The notes under the pieces: generated by a model
Told to the model about the DNA's origin: nothing
Database searches by the model: none
The model's input: only the letters and a program-made list of their open reading frames with translations
Position numbers and translations under genes: made by a program
Part shown: in pieces, positions 18,204-27,457 of the stretch
Layout of the letters: each line of letters opens with the position of its first letter
How positions within the stretch are numbered: the stretch's first letter is position 1
DNA from: Chitinophagaceae bacterium
GTDB lineage: Bacteria; Bacteroidota; Bacteroidia; Chitinophagales; Chitinophagaceae
DNA length: 40,560 nucleotides
Assembly (NCBI GenBank): GCA_025363355.1
Contig: JANYEB010000195.1
Coordinates: 1 to 40,560 of the forward strand
Reading direction: 5' to 3'

Positions 18204-18614
18204 TTAATTATTTTGTAAATATTCCTGCAACATTATAGTGGCTGCTATCATATCGGTATTTTCTTTTTTTTGTCGGTCTTTCTTTTTCATTCCCATTTCA
18301 ATCATTGCTCTTGATGCCAATTTAGATGTAAACCTTTCATCAACTTGTTTTATTGGCAACGTTGGAAATTCTTTTTTCAATTGATTGATGGCAGCTTTAA
18401 CTAAAGCTGTTCCGTGGGTTGAAGAATTATCTAAATTTAAAGGATAACCAATAAGCAATAATTCCACTTCTTCTACTGCAAAATACTTCTTTAAAAAAGG
18501 AATAAAGTCTTTTGTAGATACAGTATCTAAGGCTGTTGCAATTATTTTAAAAGGGTCTGTAACAGCTATCCCTGTTCTTTTTCCACCATAATCTATACAA
18601 ATAATTCTAGCCAA
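18204..18614 (-). CDS. ruvX: RuvX/YqgF-family Holliday junction resolvase-like nuclease
   Basis: The 136-residue RNase H-fold protein starts ARIICIDYGGKRTGIAVTDP, with the catalytic Asp in the first strand. It continues with LLIGYPLNLD and VDERFTSKLA, and ends KKENTDMIAATIMLQEYL with the last acidic residue. The family acts in rRNA 5' maturation or in junction resolution. It lies 6 nt downstream of the UbiA-type gene and is probably co-transcribed with it. Confidence 0.93.
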   Translation of the reverse strand: MARIICIDYGGKRTGIAVTDPFKIIATALDTVSTKDFIPFLKKYFAVEEVELLLIGYPLNLDNSSTHGTALVKAAINQLKKEFPTLPIKQVDERFTSKLASRAMIEMGMKKKDRQKKENTDMIAATIMLQEYLQNN

Positions 18615-18620
18615 GTTTAA

Positions 18621-19562
18621 TTAATTATTGATGAATAAATCTAAAATTACAAATGCAGCAAAAACAATACTTGCAATGCCATTAGCTGTCATAAAAGCAA
18701 TATTTACTCTACTTAAATCATTTGGTTTTACGATACTATGTTGATAGATTAACATTCCAATAAAAACAACTGCTCCTATCTTAAAAAAGAAATGAAAATT
18801 GAAATAGAATCCAATAAATATCACGATAGATGCTGCAATTAAATGTAGCATTCTTGATACATTCAAAGCTTTTGATTTCCCTAACATTGATGGAATAGAG
18901 TGTAACTTACTTTCTTTATCAAATGCTTCATCCTGTAAAGCATAAATAATATCAAATCCACTTACCCAAAACAAAACAATTAACGAAAATAGAATGGGCA
19001 ATAAATGAAATTCAGCAGTTACTGCAAGGTACGCTCCTATTGGTGCTAACGATAATCCTAAACCTAAAACCAAATGACATAATGCTGTAAATCGTTTTGT
19101 GTAACTGTAGAATAAAATGATAAACAAAGCGATTGGAGAAAGCAACAAAACCTTTGTATTTATAAAATAGCAACTAACAACAAAAGCAATGCAGCAAATG
19201 ATTGTAAAGATTAAAGCACTTTTTGCAGAAATTACGCCAGCAGGAATTTCACGAACTGCAGTACGTGGATTTTTTGCATCAAAACTTCTGTCTAAATATC
19301 TATTGAAAGCCATTGCAGCACTACGTGCTGATATCATACAAAGGATTACTAACACAAAAACTTGAATTAAATATGTTACATCCCAAGAAGAATGTTCAAC
19401 TCTAAATAATAAAGTTATTTTATTCTTATAATTTTCTGAATTAACTAAATCATTAGAATGGAAATAAAAATATCCCAACACAAAACCAATCATTGCAAAA
19501 GGCATTGCAAAAATGGTGTGAGAAAATTTTATAAGATTAAGGTAATTTTTGAATCGAGACAT
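18621..19562 (-). CDS. UbiA-family polyprenyltransferase
   Basis: The 313-residue membrane protein has about eight helices and the two Asp-rich motifs of UbiA enzymes: NRYLDRSFDAKNPRT (about 87-101) and DIIYALQDEAFDKE (about 204-217). It transfers a prenyl chain to an aromatic ring, probably in quinone synthesis. The wording of the motifs fits the UbiA-like group often assigned to the futalosine menaquinone route (MqnP), but MenA or UbiA activity cannot be excluded. The start is at MSRFKNYLNLIKFSHTIFAMPFA. Confidence 0.9.
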   Translation of the reverse strand: MSRFKNYLNLIKFSHTIFAMPFAMIGFVLGYFYFHSNDLVNSENYKNKITLLFRVEHSSWDVTYLIQVFVLVILCMISARSAAMAFNRYLDRSFDAKNPRTAVREIPAGVISAKSALIFTIICCIAFVVSCYFINTKVLLLSPIALFIILFYSYTKRFTALCHLVLGLGLSLAPIGAYLAVTAEFHLLPILFSLIVLFWVSGFDIIYALQDEAFDKESKLHSIPSMLGKSKALNVSRMLHLIAASIVIFIGFYFNFHFFFKIGAVVFIGMLIYQHSIVKPNDLSRVNIAFMTANGIASIVFAAFVILDLFINN

Positions 19563-19612
19563 TTAGATAATAGTTAATGGTTAGTTGTAAAGTGTATATG
19601 AACAACTAATAA

Positions 19613-19999
19613 TTAATTAAGTTTTGTGGGAACAATTAAATCAAAAGCAGGAATATTTACTTTGAATTGTTGTTTTGAATTTAAGTTTTCCATAGTATAA
19701 TAACCGTGCATTTTTCCCATTTCTGTTCTTAAATTGCAACCACTAACATAAGTAAAATGTTCGCCTTGTTTAAGTGTAGGTTGTTCTCCAATAACACCAT
19801 CTCCATCAACTTCACGTTGTTCACCATTGCTATCAAAAATAAACCAATGTCGTCTTAAAAGCTGAATTCCAAAAGCATTGTGATTGTCAATAGTTATTCT
19901 ATATGCAAACATAAACTCATTATTAGTAGGATTGCTGTAACCCGACTGATAATAAGTTTCTACGGTAATTTCTACTCCTTCTGATATTTTTGAAATCAT
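19613..19999 (-). CDS. apaG: ApaG
   Basis: This 128-residue protein contains a fibronectin III-like beta fold. ITVETYYQSGYSNPTNNEFMFAYRITIDNHN, LLRRHWFIFDSNGEQREVDGDGVIGEQPTL and MHGYYTME are conserved ApaG segments. Its role is still debated; it was linked to divalent cation efflux and to diadenosine tetraphosphate. The frame is open further up (20050), but the MISKISEGVEITVE start at 19999 gives the family length and avoids overlap with the next gene. Confidence 0.95.
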   Translation of the reverse strand: MISKISEGVEITVETYYQSGYSNPTNNEFMFAYRITIDNHNAFGIQLLRRHWFIFDSNGEQREVDGDGVIGEQPTLKQGEHFTYVSGCNLRTEMGKMHGYYTMENLNSKQQFKVNIPAFDLIVPTKLN

Positions 20000-20042
20000 A
20001 GTGGTGGTAAAGATAAGTGTATAAATCGTGTTACTACACTTA

Positions 20043-20453
20043 CTAATCAATAAGTTTTATGGCAACTAAAGGCATTGTTCCAACTCTAACTTTTGCTGCT
20101 TGCTTCGGATCGCTAGGTTTTGAAATAACACAGACAATTAACTTTTTGTACTCTAGTAAATTTTTCTTTGTAATAACTAGACTATTATTTTTTACAGTAA
20201 GAATTTTTCTTTCTAATTCTATTCTATTAGTATTCATAATAATCAAAGTGTTAGTCCAACTTTTTTTGTTAAATGCTGGCAAATATTTCACCTTAATTGT
20301 TTTGGAATTAGTACTGGCGATTTCAACATCTTTTTCTTTACCAGCAACTCCGCTGGCAATTTTTTTAGCTCCTATAAAAAGCTGCCAACTATTATTAGTT
20401 TGACTGAAAGATAGAAATGGCAATAGAAATAATGCTGTAATAAAATGTTTCAT
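20043..20453 (-). CDS. Small secreted hypothetical protein
   Basis: The 136-residue protein starts at MKHFITALFLLPFLSFSQ, a clear signal peptide; a longer frame up to 20486 would bury it. The mature part (NSWQLFIGAKKIASG, EIASTNSKTIKVKYLPAF, TLIIMNTNRIELERKIL) looks like a small beta domain. The function is not recognised. It lies upstream of apaG on the same strand and is divergent from the peroxiredoxin gene. Confidence 0.65.
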   Translation of the reverse strand: MKHFITALFLLPFLSFSQTNNSWQLFIGAKKIASGVAGKEKDVEIASTNSKTIKVKYLPAFNKKSWTNTLIIMNTNRIELERKILTVKNNSLVITKKNLLEYKKLIVCVISKPSDPKQAAKVRVGTMPLVAIKLID

Positions 20454-20567
20454 TATTGCAAATTTACTGAAATAGAGATTAATCATATTTCTAAAATCGT
20501 TAACTCAAAACACCATTCAAAAACATTCATTAATTGTTTACGCTTTATTTTGCGAAAAAATAATTTT

Positions 20568-21032
20568 ATGATAATAATTGGTCAAAAAGCCCCGGATTTT
20601 ACTCTACATACTTCTGATAAAGAAGTAAAAATTACTTTAAGTGAATTGCAAGGCAAAAACGTTTTATTACTTTTCTTTCCTCAAGCATTTACAGGTGTTT
20701 GCACTAAAGAACTTTGTAGTGTAAGAGACAATATTGCACAATACAACAATGCAAATGCTGAGGTATTGGGTATATCTGTTGACTCTCCTTTTACACTTGC
20801 AAAATATAAAGAAGAGCAAGGATTGAACTTTACTTTGCTGAGTGATTTTAATAAAGAAGTTTCTACAGCATACGATGCTATTTATGATAATTTTATTGGT
20901 TGGATGAAAGGTGTTAGCAAACGTGCAGCTTTTGTTATTGATAAAGAAGGAACTGTTAAATATGCAGAAGTTTTAGAAAGTGCTGGAGATTTACCAAATT
21001 TTGAAGCCATCAATGCCACTTTAGTAAGTTAG
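20568..21032 (+). CDS. Peroxiredoxin (AhpE/Bcp type)
   Basis: This 154-residue thiol peroxidase reduces peroxides. The PQAFTGVC motif has peroxidatic Cys45 in the PxxxTxxC frame, with a second Cys50 in Bcp position. GISVDSPFTLAKYKEEQGLNFTLLSD and VSKRAAFVIDKEG fit the family. The frame is open from 20445, but MIIIGQKAPDFTL at 20568 is the natural start. A strong terminator follows. Confidence 0.95.
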   Translation: MIIIGQKAPDFTLHTSDKEVKITLSELQGKNVLLLFFPQAFTGVCTKELCSVRDNIAQYNNANAEVLGISVDSPFTLAKYKEEQGLNFTLLSDFNKEVSTAYDAIYDNFIGWMKGVSKRAAFVIDKEGTVKYAEVLESAGDLPNFEAINATLVS

Positions 21033-21052
21033 TAATCATTTTTATTATGATT

Positions 21053-21089
21053 AAAAAACCTCGAAAGAATAATGCTTTCGAGGTTTTTT
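21053..21089. terminator. Rho-independent terminator
   Basis: A 15-bp perfect stem (AAAAAACCTCGAAAG with its complement) and a 7-nt loop AATAATG, ending in six T, lie 20 nt after the peroxiredoxin stop. Confidence 0.93.
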
Positions 21090-21150
21090 ATTTAATACTT
21101 TTCAAGAATCCATAACCAACATTAACTAACATTTAAAACTTCATTTGCAT

Positions 21151-21180
21151 TTGCTGCATTATGTTTGTAAACTAATATTG
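21151..21180 (+). promoter_or_regulatory. Candidate promoter of the nuclease-like gene
   Basis: TTG (21151-21153), 19 nt, then TAATATTG (21173-21180) fit the pattern with one mismatch; the ATG is at 21186, again very close. Confidence 0.4.
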
Positions 21181-21185
21181 CAACA

Positions 21186-22244
21186 ATGAAAAAGATTTTA
21201 ATTTTAATGTTGGCATTTGTTTCAGCCCAACTAAATGCACAAGATAAACCTAAAACAAATTATAAAGTAGCTATCGTGGCTTTTTATAATCTTGAAAATT
21301 TTTATGATACACTTGATGATCCCAAAATTGATGATGAAGAATTTTTGCCAACTGGGGCAAGAAACTATAATAGTGCCATATACTTAAATAAGGTTGGAAA
21401 ACTTGCATCTGTAATTCAAAAATTAGGAACAGATGACGAAAAAATTCCTTGTCCAGATGGACCAGCTTTTATTGGTGTGGCTGAGGTAGAGAACGATAAT
21501 GTATTAAATGATTTAGTACATCACCCCTTAATTAAAGATAGAAATTACCAAATTGTACACTATGATTGTAAGGACAGAAGAGGCGTGGATGTTGGCTTCT
21601 TGTATAACCCTAAATATTTTGTAGTAGAGGAAAGCAAATCACTTTTTGTGAATTTACCTCACGGTTCAAAAGATGCTTATTTTACAAGAGATGTATTGTG
21701 GGTGAAAGGAAAATTGGATGGAGAAACTGTGCATATTTATGTTAATCACTGGCCAAGTCGTTTGGGTGGTGAAGAAAGAAGTGCACCAGGAAGAGCAGCT
21801 GCTGCAATGGTTAGCAAACACCATATTGATAGCATTGCAAAAATTGATGGTGAACAAAAAGTAATTATAATGGGAGATTTGAATGATGACCCTGTAAGCC
21901 CAAGTTTAACCAAGGTTTTAAAGTGCAAATCAAGTATTGCAGAGATGAAACCTGGGGCATTATTTAATCCTTGGGTTGAAATGTATAAGCAAGGTTATGG
22001 CACTTTAGCTTATCAAGATGCTTGGGGCTTGTTCGATCAAATTATCATTGGCAATAAATGGATTGACAAAAAGCAAGATGGTTTTTTCTTTATGAAACAG
22101 CAAATATTTAACAGAGAATTTATGACAGAAAATTATGGAAGATATAAAGGTTATCCAATGCGTACTTGGGATGGATTAACTTATAGAGGTGGTTATAGTG
22201 ATCACTATCCTACATATTTGGTAATGTTGAAAAAAATAAATTAA
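21186..22244 (+). CDS. Secreted endonuclease/exonuclease/phosphatase family protein
   Basis: The 352-residue protein has a signal peptide (MKKILILMLAFVSAQLNAQ). The EEP fold is marked by VAFYNLENFYDTLDDP, FIGVAEVENDNVL (metal-binding Glu), RRGVDVGFLYNP, VNHWPSRLGGEERSAPGRAAAA (catalytic His region), IIMGDLNDDP and a final YSDHYPTYL (catalytic His). It may cleave nucleic acids or phosphoesters outside the cytoplasm. The 3' end overlaps the convergent gene by 4 nt. Confidence 0.92.
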   Translation: MKKILILMLAFVSAQLNAQDKPKTNYKVAIVAFYNLENFYDTLDDPKIDDEEFLPTGARNYNSAIYLNKVGKLASVIQKLGTDDEKIPCPDGPAFIGVAEVENDNVLNDLVHHPLIKDRNYQIVHYDCKDRRGVDVGFLYNPKYFVVEESKSLFVNLPHGSKDAYFTRDVLWVKGKLDGETVHIYVNHWPSRLGGEERSAPGRAAAAMVSKHHIDSIAKIDGEQKVIIMGDLNDDPVSPSLTKVLKCKSSIAEMKPGALFNPWVEMYKQGYGTLAYQDAWGLFDQIIIGNKWIDKKQDGFFFMKQQIFNREFMTENYGRYKGYPMRTWDGLTYRGGYSDHYPTYLVMLKKIN

Positions 22245-22909
22245 ACAAGAGAATAGATTTTACTTGTAAAAGTTTTGTCTAAATTTTCTAGTATAAAAAT
22301 CACATCGGCTTTTGCATTTTGATACTGCAAAAAGTTTGATGTGATTTTTATTTGTTGGGTATATTGCTTAATCACTTCCTTTTTAAAATCAAAGTGACAA
22401 CGTAAATACATTTCTCTTTCTTGTATACGAAAGGAATGATGAACAATGAATAATCTGTTTTGATAATTTTCTCTAACTCCTTTGCTTTGTTGTTGATAAA
22501 AAAAATCAATCATTGCTTGTGGATTAGCAATGACTTCTTCAACATTATTTCTAAATTGTTTGGGGATGAGTGTTCCTTTTAAATCAAATCTTAGTTCAGT
22601 ATTGTTATTAAATTCAATATCATAAGATTGATCTCTTTTGTTTGGATTTGGATTTACATTTTCATTTAAACAAAACAACAACTCATCGCATTTACTGCAT
22701 TGCCACAAGAACCAGCGTCGTTTAAAATAATTTTTATTTTCTTCTGAAAGGCTTGCTATTGTTGATTCTAAGTCACTATACGTTTTTATTGCAAACATAT
22801 TTATTTGCGAATCTGCATTATCGTTTTGCGTTTGACCCCAGTTTAATGGAATAGATTTTACAATGCTTTGTAAGTTTTTGCTAAGTATGTTAAATTCCTC
22901 AATTGTCAT
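22241..22909 (-). CDS. Hypothetical protein of unknown family
   Basis: The 222-residue protein has no signal peptide or membrane segment. It has a WQCSKCDELLFCLN segment (about 69-82) with a Cys pair. A later stretch contains YDIEFNNNTELRFDLKGTLIPKQF, a D...(E)xK-like arrangement reminiscent of PD-(D/E)XK nuclease folds, but this is a weak similarity. FYQQQSKGVRENYQNRLFIVHHS is also conserved-looking. It is the second gene of a possible operon with mnmA, 18 nt downstream. Confidence 0.6.
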   Translation of the reverse strand: MTIEEFNILSKNLQSIVKSIPLNWGQTQNDNADSQINMFAIKTYSDLESTIASLSEENKNYFKRRWFLWQCSKCDELLFCLNENVNPNPNKRDQSYDIEFNNNTELRFDLKGTLIPKQFRNNVEEVIANPQAMIDFFYQQQSKGVRENYQNRLFIVHHSFRIQEREMYLRCHFDFKKEVIKQYTQQIKITSNFLQYQNAKADVIFILENLDKTFTSKIYSLV

Positions 22910-22927
22910 TGAGTTATTAATTATAGT

Positions 22928-24040
22928 TTATAACAATATTCCTTTTTGTATAACGCCTCCACCAATAACATCATTACCCTCATAAAAAACAGCAGATTGC
23001 CCTGGTGCAATACTTTTTACATTTTCGTAGAACTTAATCTTTAAACCTGCATCATCATTATACAAATTACTTAAAGCACCTTTGTCTTTATATCTTATTT
23101 TGGTGATAGCTTCTTGTCCATCAGTAATGCCATCATACTTCATCCAATTTATTTTTGTAACAAGCATTTCACTTTGTTCTAAGTCAGTTTCTTCTCCCAA
23201 AACAACAGTATTATTTTCTGGATCAATAGCTGTTACATAAGCAGGTTTGCCTAAAGCAATTTCCAACCCTTTTCTTTGACCAATGGTATAAAAAGGATAG
23301 CCTTTATGCTTACCCAATTTTTTGCCAGTTTTATCAATAAACCAACCACCATCAACTTGTTCTTCAAGCCCATCAACTCTACGTTTTAAAAAACCACGAT
23401 AATCATTATCTGGCACAAAACAAATTTCGTAGCTCTCGCTTTTTTTAGCTAATTCAGGATAACCTAAATCGTGAGCCATTTGTCTAATTTCAGTTTTACG
23501 ATATTTGCCCAAAGGCATAATGGTTCTGCTTAAAAGCTCTTGGTCTAAGCCCCACAAAACATAGCTTTGATCTTTAGTTTCATCAAGTCCTTTGCTTATC
23601 ACATATCTACCATTTGTGTGTTGCCTAACTTCTGCATAATGACCAGTTGCAATAAACTCACAACCTAATGCATTAGCACGTTTCAGCAATGCTTTCCATT
23701 TGATATGCGTGTTGCACATTACACAAGGGTTAGGGGTTCTTCCTGCCAAATATTCTTCCACAAAATTCTCTACTACAAAATCTCCAAACTCGTCTCTGAT
23801 ATCTAAAATATAATGTGGAAATCCGTGGTGTACAGCAGCCTGACGAGCATCGTTAAAACTATCAATATTACAACAACCCGTTTCCTTTTTTGATGTAGTG
23901 TTACCACCACTTGTAGCATAATCCCAAGTCTTCATTGTAATGCCTAAAACCTCATATCCCTCGTGATGGAGCATCAAGGCAGTAACAGTACTATCAATAC
24001 CGCCACTCATTGCTACCATTACTTTTCCTTTCTTACTCAT
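22928..24040 (-). CDS. mnmA: tRNA 2-thiouridylase MnmA
   Basis: This 370-residue enzyme makes 2-thiouridine at U34 of tRNAs for Glu, Gln and Lys. The PP-loop SGGIDS is at 12-17, the first active Cys lies in NPCVMCN (Cys106) and the second in YEICFVPDNDY (about residue 205). The C-terminal beta domain ends with PGQSAVFYEGNDVIGGGVI. The start MSKKGKVMVAMSGGIDS sits just behind a -7 box. Confidence 0.97.
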   Translation of the reverse strand: MSKKGKVMVAMSGGIDSTVTALMLHHEGYEVLGITMKTWDYATSGGNTTSKKETGCCNIDSFNDARQAAVHHGFPHYILDIRDEFGDFVVENFVEEYLAGRTPNPCVMCNTHIKWKALLKRANALGCEFIATGHYAEVRQHTNGRYVISKGLDETKDQSYVLWGLDQELLSRTIMPLGKYRKTEIRQMAHDLGYPELAKKSESYEICFVPDNDYRGFLKRRVDGLEEQVDGGWFIDKTGKKLGKHKGYPFYTIGQRKGLEIALGKPAYVTAIDPENNTVVLGEETDLEQSEMLVTKINWMKYDGITDGQEAITKIRYKDKGALSNLYNDDAGLKIKFYENVKSIAPGQSAVFYEGNDVIGGGVIQKGILL

Positions 24041-24044
24041 TTTA

Positions 24045-24052
24045 CAAAAATA
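24045..24052 (-). promoter_or_regulatory. -7 box for mnmA, possibly leaderless
   Basis: On the minus strand, TATTTTTG is a perfect TAnnTTTG match that ends 4 nt before the mnmA ATG (24040). No TTG is found at 17-23 nt, so this rests on the -7 element alone. Confidence 0.35.
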
Positions 24053-24196
24053 AAAGAATTGAATTACTAAGGTGGGAATTGTAAAAATGATATTACTTGC
24101 AATAAGTTAGTATTGATTATAAACTTGCAAAATTTGCTAGCTTTTTTGTAAGTTTATTTTATAAAAAACGGTTATGTTCGCAACATTACACATTCA

Positions 24197-26041
24197 ATGA
24201 AAAGGCTTTTTCTTAGCATTATAATTTTACTGATTACTACACCATTAAATGAACTACTTGCACAAAAAGATAGTTTAAATTATGTGTATGATTCCTTTTT
24301 TTTAGCTAAGAAAAAAGGAATTTTTGGGCGTCTAGGTAAAAGTATTACAGCTGATGAACCAAAGCCAACATTAACCATTACTGGTGTTGTAAAAAATAAT
24401 TTGCCTTACAACAGATACAGGGGCTTGCCCATTAGACATATTAATATTGTTTGTTTAGACCTAAATCAAGACATCAACGACTCTACCAAAAGAAAACGTG
24501 GTATTTTAAATAGAATTGCTATTGCACTGCACAAAAAATCAAGGGAGGCTATTATAAAAAATAATTTATTTTTTAGCGAAGGAGATAAACTTTATCCCTA
24601 TTTACTGGCAGATAATGAAAGATACTTACGTGAACAAGTCTATTTAGAAGATGCCAAGATAACTATTAAGCCTGTTGATTTTGGCAATGCAGTAGATGTA
24701 TATGTTTATACCAAAGATGTATTTTCTGTTGGTGGCAGTTTAAACATCAGTGGCAGTAACAGTTTTGATGGAGAATTGAAAGATGAAAACTTTTTAGGTA
24801 ATGCAACAAGAATTTCTTTCAAGGCATTGTATGATGTAACTAGAGGCCCAGAATTGGGATATGGTGGAGAGTTTTTACAAAGAAATATTGCTGGATCTTT
24901 TTTAGATTTTTCTGCTGGATTTAAGAGTTTTAATACAGCTTTCAGCAGTGGAAGACCTGAAGAAACTTATACTTACTTAAAGCTTGACAAACCCCTTGTA
25001 AGTCCATATATGCCTTTTACAGGTGGTATTGATTTGTCTTGGCATAGAACATCTAATAATTATGTAGTTGACTCTGTTTACAACAAAGAAATTAATTACG
25101 AATATGTAGATTTTGATGCTTGGGGTGGATTTAACTTAGGCACTAAAAAATTTCTAAATAAAAATATTCAAAAACGTATTCGAGAGTTTATTGCAATAAG
25201 GGTTTTTCATCATCAATTTCAACAGGTTCCTGGGCTTTACCAAAATAGTTATAATTATGTATATGCCAATATTACTGGGGTTTTAGGAGCCATTAATATC
25301 TTTAAACAAAACTTCTATAAAACAAAATACATTTATGGTTTTGGAAGACAAGAAGATGTACCAGAAGGTTTTAATTTAAGCCTGATTGGTGGTTGGACAG
25401 ATAAACAAAATCGCCCTAGGCCTTATGCTGGAATTGATTTTGCTAGAAATTATTTTGGCGAAAAAGGTAACTACTATAACTACACTTTTAGAACTGGCGG
25501 GTTTTATTACAACTCTAATTTTGAAGACATCAATTTGCTTTTTAACCTTGAATTCTTTAGCAGGTTAAAAGCATTGGGTAAACGTTGGCACTCTAGAAAC
25601 TTCACCAACTTGGGTATTACCCAACAAATACGTACAACACTAGACCAACCTTTATTTCTTAGCAGTCCATTTGGTTTGCCAGAAATTTCTAATGGCGATA
25701 TTGCTGCACAAACAAGGGTTACATTGAAACAAGAACGTGTTTTTTATACCAATTGGAATTTGCTTGGTTTTAGATTTGCTCCTTTTTTATTTGCCAATGG
25801 ATGCTTTTTAGTACCAACTACAGAGAACATTACAAAAGGTGAATTTTACAGCAGTTTAGGTGGTGGTTTAAGAACAAGAAATGAATCTTTAATTTTTGGA
25901 ACAATGGAACTTAGACTTAACTATTTTCCTAGAATTAATTTTGGAATGCAGGAATTTAGAATTGATTTTAAAACTGATTTGCGTTTTAAATACAATAGCC
26001 AATATATTAAACGTCCAGACTTTGTTTTGGCAAACGGATAA
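24197..26041 (+). CDS. POTRA plus beta-barrel outer-membrane protein (BamA-like)
   Basis: The 614-residue protein has a signal peptide (MKRLFLSIIILLITTPLNELLAQ). A POTRA-like domain follows (about 65-170; LPIRHINIVCLDLNQDIND, LFFSEGDKLYPYLLADNERYLREQVYLEDAKITIKPV). From about residue 175 the sequence is a series of beta strands forming a barrel. It belongs to the wide BamA/surface-antigen superfamily; it has too few POTRA repeats to be the essential BamA, so a more specific transport or anchoring role is likely. A -7-like TATGTTCG is at 24173-24180. Confidence 0.8.
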   Translation: MKRLFLSIIILLITTPLNELLAQKDSLNYVYDSFFLAKKKGIFGRLGKSITADEPKPTLTITGVVKNNLPYNRYRGLPIRHINIVCLDLNQDINDSTKRKRGILNRIAIALHKKSREAIIKNNLFFSEGDKLYPYLLADNERYLREQVYLEDAKITIKPVDFGNAVDVYVYTKDVFSVGGSLNISGSNSFDGELKDENFLGNATRISFKALYDVTRGPELGYGGEFLQRNIAGSFLDFSAGFKSFNTAFSSGRPEETYTYLKLDKPLVSPYMPFTGGIDLSWHRTSNNYVVDSVYNKEINYEYVDFDAWGGFNLGTKKFLNKNIQKRIREFIAIRVFHHQFQQVPGLYQNSYNYVYANITGVLGAINIFKQNFYKTKYIYGFGRQEDVPEGFNLSLIGGWTDKQNRPRPYAGIDFARNYFGEKGNYYNYTFRTGGFYYNSNFEDINLLFNLEFFSRLKALGKRWHSRNFTNLGITQQIRTTLDQPLFLSSPFGLPEISNGDIAAQTRVTLKQERVFYTNWNLLGFRFAPFLFANGCFLVPTTENITKGEFYSSLGGGLRTRNESLIFGTMELRLNYFPRINFGMQEFRIDFKTDLRFKYNSQYIKRPDFVLANG

Positions 26042-26068
26042 ACCCTTTAATGCATCTACAAATCAACT

Positions 26069-27031
26069 TTACACTGCGTTGTAGATATAATAGACATTAA
26101 AAATAAGATAGCCAATCAATAACACTCTTGCAGCAATAGAATCAAAACGATTGGCTTTAGTTAATTGATCTTTTTTACCTAATTGCAAAGCATAGGCAGA
26201 ACAGGCAACAACAGCAAAAATAAAAAATAGGGTTATCCCATGCAAGGTATCCACCAAAGTAAATGTTGTAGAATCGGGCAAAGAGGAATCAACAATATAT
26301 TTATTACCGATAACTGCAAACAAAGAACCCACACTTAATCCAAAGCGAGAATCAATATTATCTGCGTGTATAAAAAAGCATACAAATGCTAACAGAAATG
26401 CAACATACATACCCAAAAACATTTTTGCAAACAACTCAAGTGCATCCCTTCTTATTCCCAATTTTACTTTGAAAGAACTGTATTCTGTGCGTGGTTTTCC
26501 AACAATTGAATCACCAAATGCAGTTTCGTAAACCTTAGTGCCTGTAGCCATTTTAAAGCTATCAATATCCCAGCCTCTTAAAGTAAATTTTTTATCAAAA
26601 TGTTCTCCTATTGTATCACATACAAAAACAAAATCTTTTGAATCAAATTGCGAATTTTCTATTGAGAATCGTAGGTTTTGTCTGTCAAAAGGGAAATTAT
26701 TAATCTTCCAATTATCTTTCATCACACATTGCAGCTTCATTAAAATAAACATTTTACCGTTTGATGAATCTACCGTTGAAAATGATTTGGTAAAGGTTTT
26801 TGCCTGTGGAATTTCTAAGTTTTGCAAAAAATCAAGTTCCTTATTGGTATAGGTTAACCATAACCACAGGTTGATATTATATTCGTTTTGTTTAAAATCA
26901 ATATCGTGAATACTGGTAATATAAATACCTGTTTTCACTGTGTCGGGATGACTACTCTCTGCAAAAGAAATAGATGGTAGAAACGCAAAAGCCAAAACAA
27001 ATAGCACTGGAATTATTCTTAGTTTTTTCAT
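26069..27031 (-). CDS. Pentameric ligand-gated ion channel homologue
   Basis: The 320-residue protein has a signal peptide (about 1-24). An extracellular beta domain of about 170 residues contains the hallmark FPFDRQ (113-118), the same core as in bacterial ELIC. Four membrane helices follow at about 201-222, 230-248, 257-283 and 301-319, with an M2-M3 segment SSLPDSTTFTLVD that has the conserved Pro (252). The two loop cysteines are absent, as in other bacterial members. It would form a pentameric channel in the inner membrane gated from the periplasm; the ligand and ion are unknown. It converges on the barrel gene with a 27-nt gap. Confidence 0.85.
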   Translation of the reverse strand: MKKLRIIPVLFVLAFAFLPSISFAESSHPDTVKTGIYITSIHDIDFKQNEYNINLWLWLTYTNKELDFLQNLEIPQAKTFTKSFSTVDSSNGKMFILMKLQCVMKDNWKINNFPFDRQNLRFSIENSQFDSKDFVFVCDTIGEHFDKKFTLRGWDIDSFKMATGTKVYETAFGDSIVGKPRTEYSSFKVKLGIRRDALELFAKMFLGMYVAFLLAFVCFFIHADNIDSRFGLSVGSLFAVIGNKYIVDSSLPDSTTFTLVDTLHGITLFFIFAVVACSAYALQLGKKDQLTKANRFDSIAARVLLIGYLIFNVYYIYNAV

Positions 27032-27075
27032 TTCTATTGATAGTTTGATATAATAAAATTTTATTTCAACACACG

Positions 27076-27402
27076 TTATTTCTTTTTTCCTTTCACTAAA
27101 TCAAATGAATGTTTAATAAATTCTTTTAATTGATTCGATGAAAGTAATCCATCTACAACTATAGTATTCCAATGTTTTTTATTCATATGATAACCTGGTA
27201 AAACGCTGCTATATTTTTCTCTTAATTCAATGGCCAAATCTGGATTGCACTTAACATTAAACCTCAAAGGATTTTCGTCTAAAGCAAGTAATAAAAATAT
27301 TTTATTATTGATTTTATAAACAATAGTATCTGGCCCAAATGGCAGCGATTCTTCTACTTCACCCAAACTCATTGCATAATTATGTAATTGTTCAATATCC
27401 AT
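27076..27402 (-). CDS. MmcQ/YjbR family protein
   Basis: The 108-residue protein has the YjbR fold: SLGEVEESLPFGPDTIVYKINNKIFLLLAL, LRFNVKCNPDLAIELREKY and PGYHMNKKHWNTIVVDG are all typical. The family has a double-wing DNA-binding-like shape but no proven general function. It is in line with the barrel gene upstream (27458) on the same strand. Confidence 0.92.
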   Translation of the reverse strand: MDIEQLHNYAMSLGEVEESLPFGPDTIVYKINNKIFLLLALDENPLRFNVKCNPDLAIELREKYSSVLPGYHMNKKHWNTIVVDGLLSSNQLKEFIKHSFDLVKGKKK

Positions 27403-27457
27403 AGTGATTTATTATACTTCAATAAAAAAAGAAAAAATGGCGTTCAACTATATTGAA

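Noticed and set aside
20000-20050. N-terminal extension of ApaG
   Set aside because: It overlaps the neighbouring gene and gives a longer protein than the family norm; the ATG at 19999 fits.
20445-20567. N-terminal extension of the peroxiredoxin
   Set aside because: The added 41 residues do not belong to the family and overlap the start of the divergent secreted protein gene.
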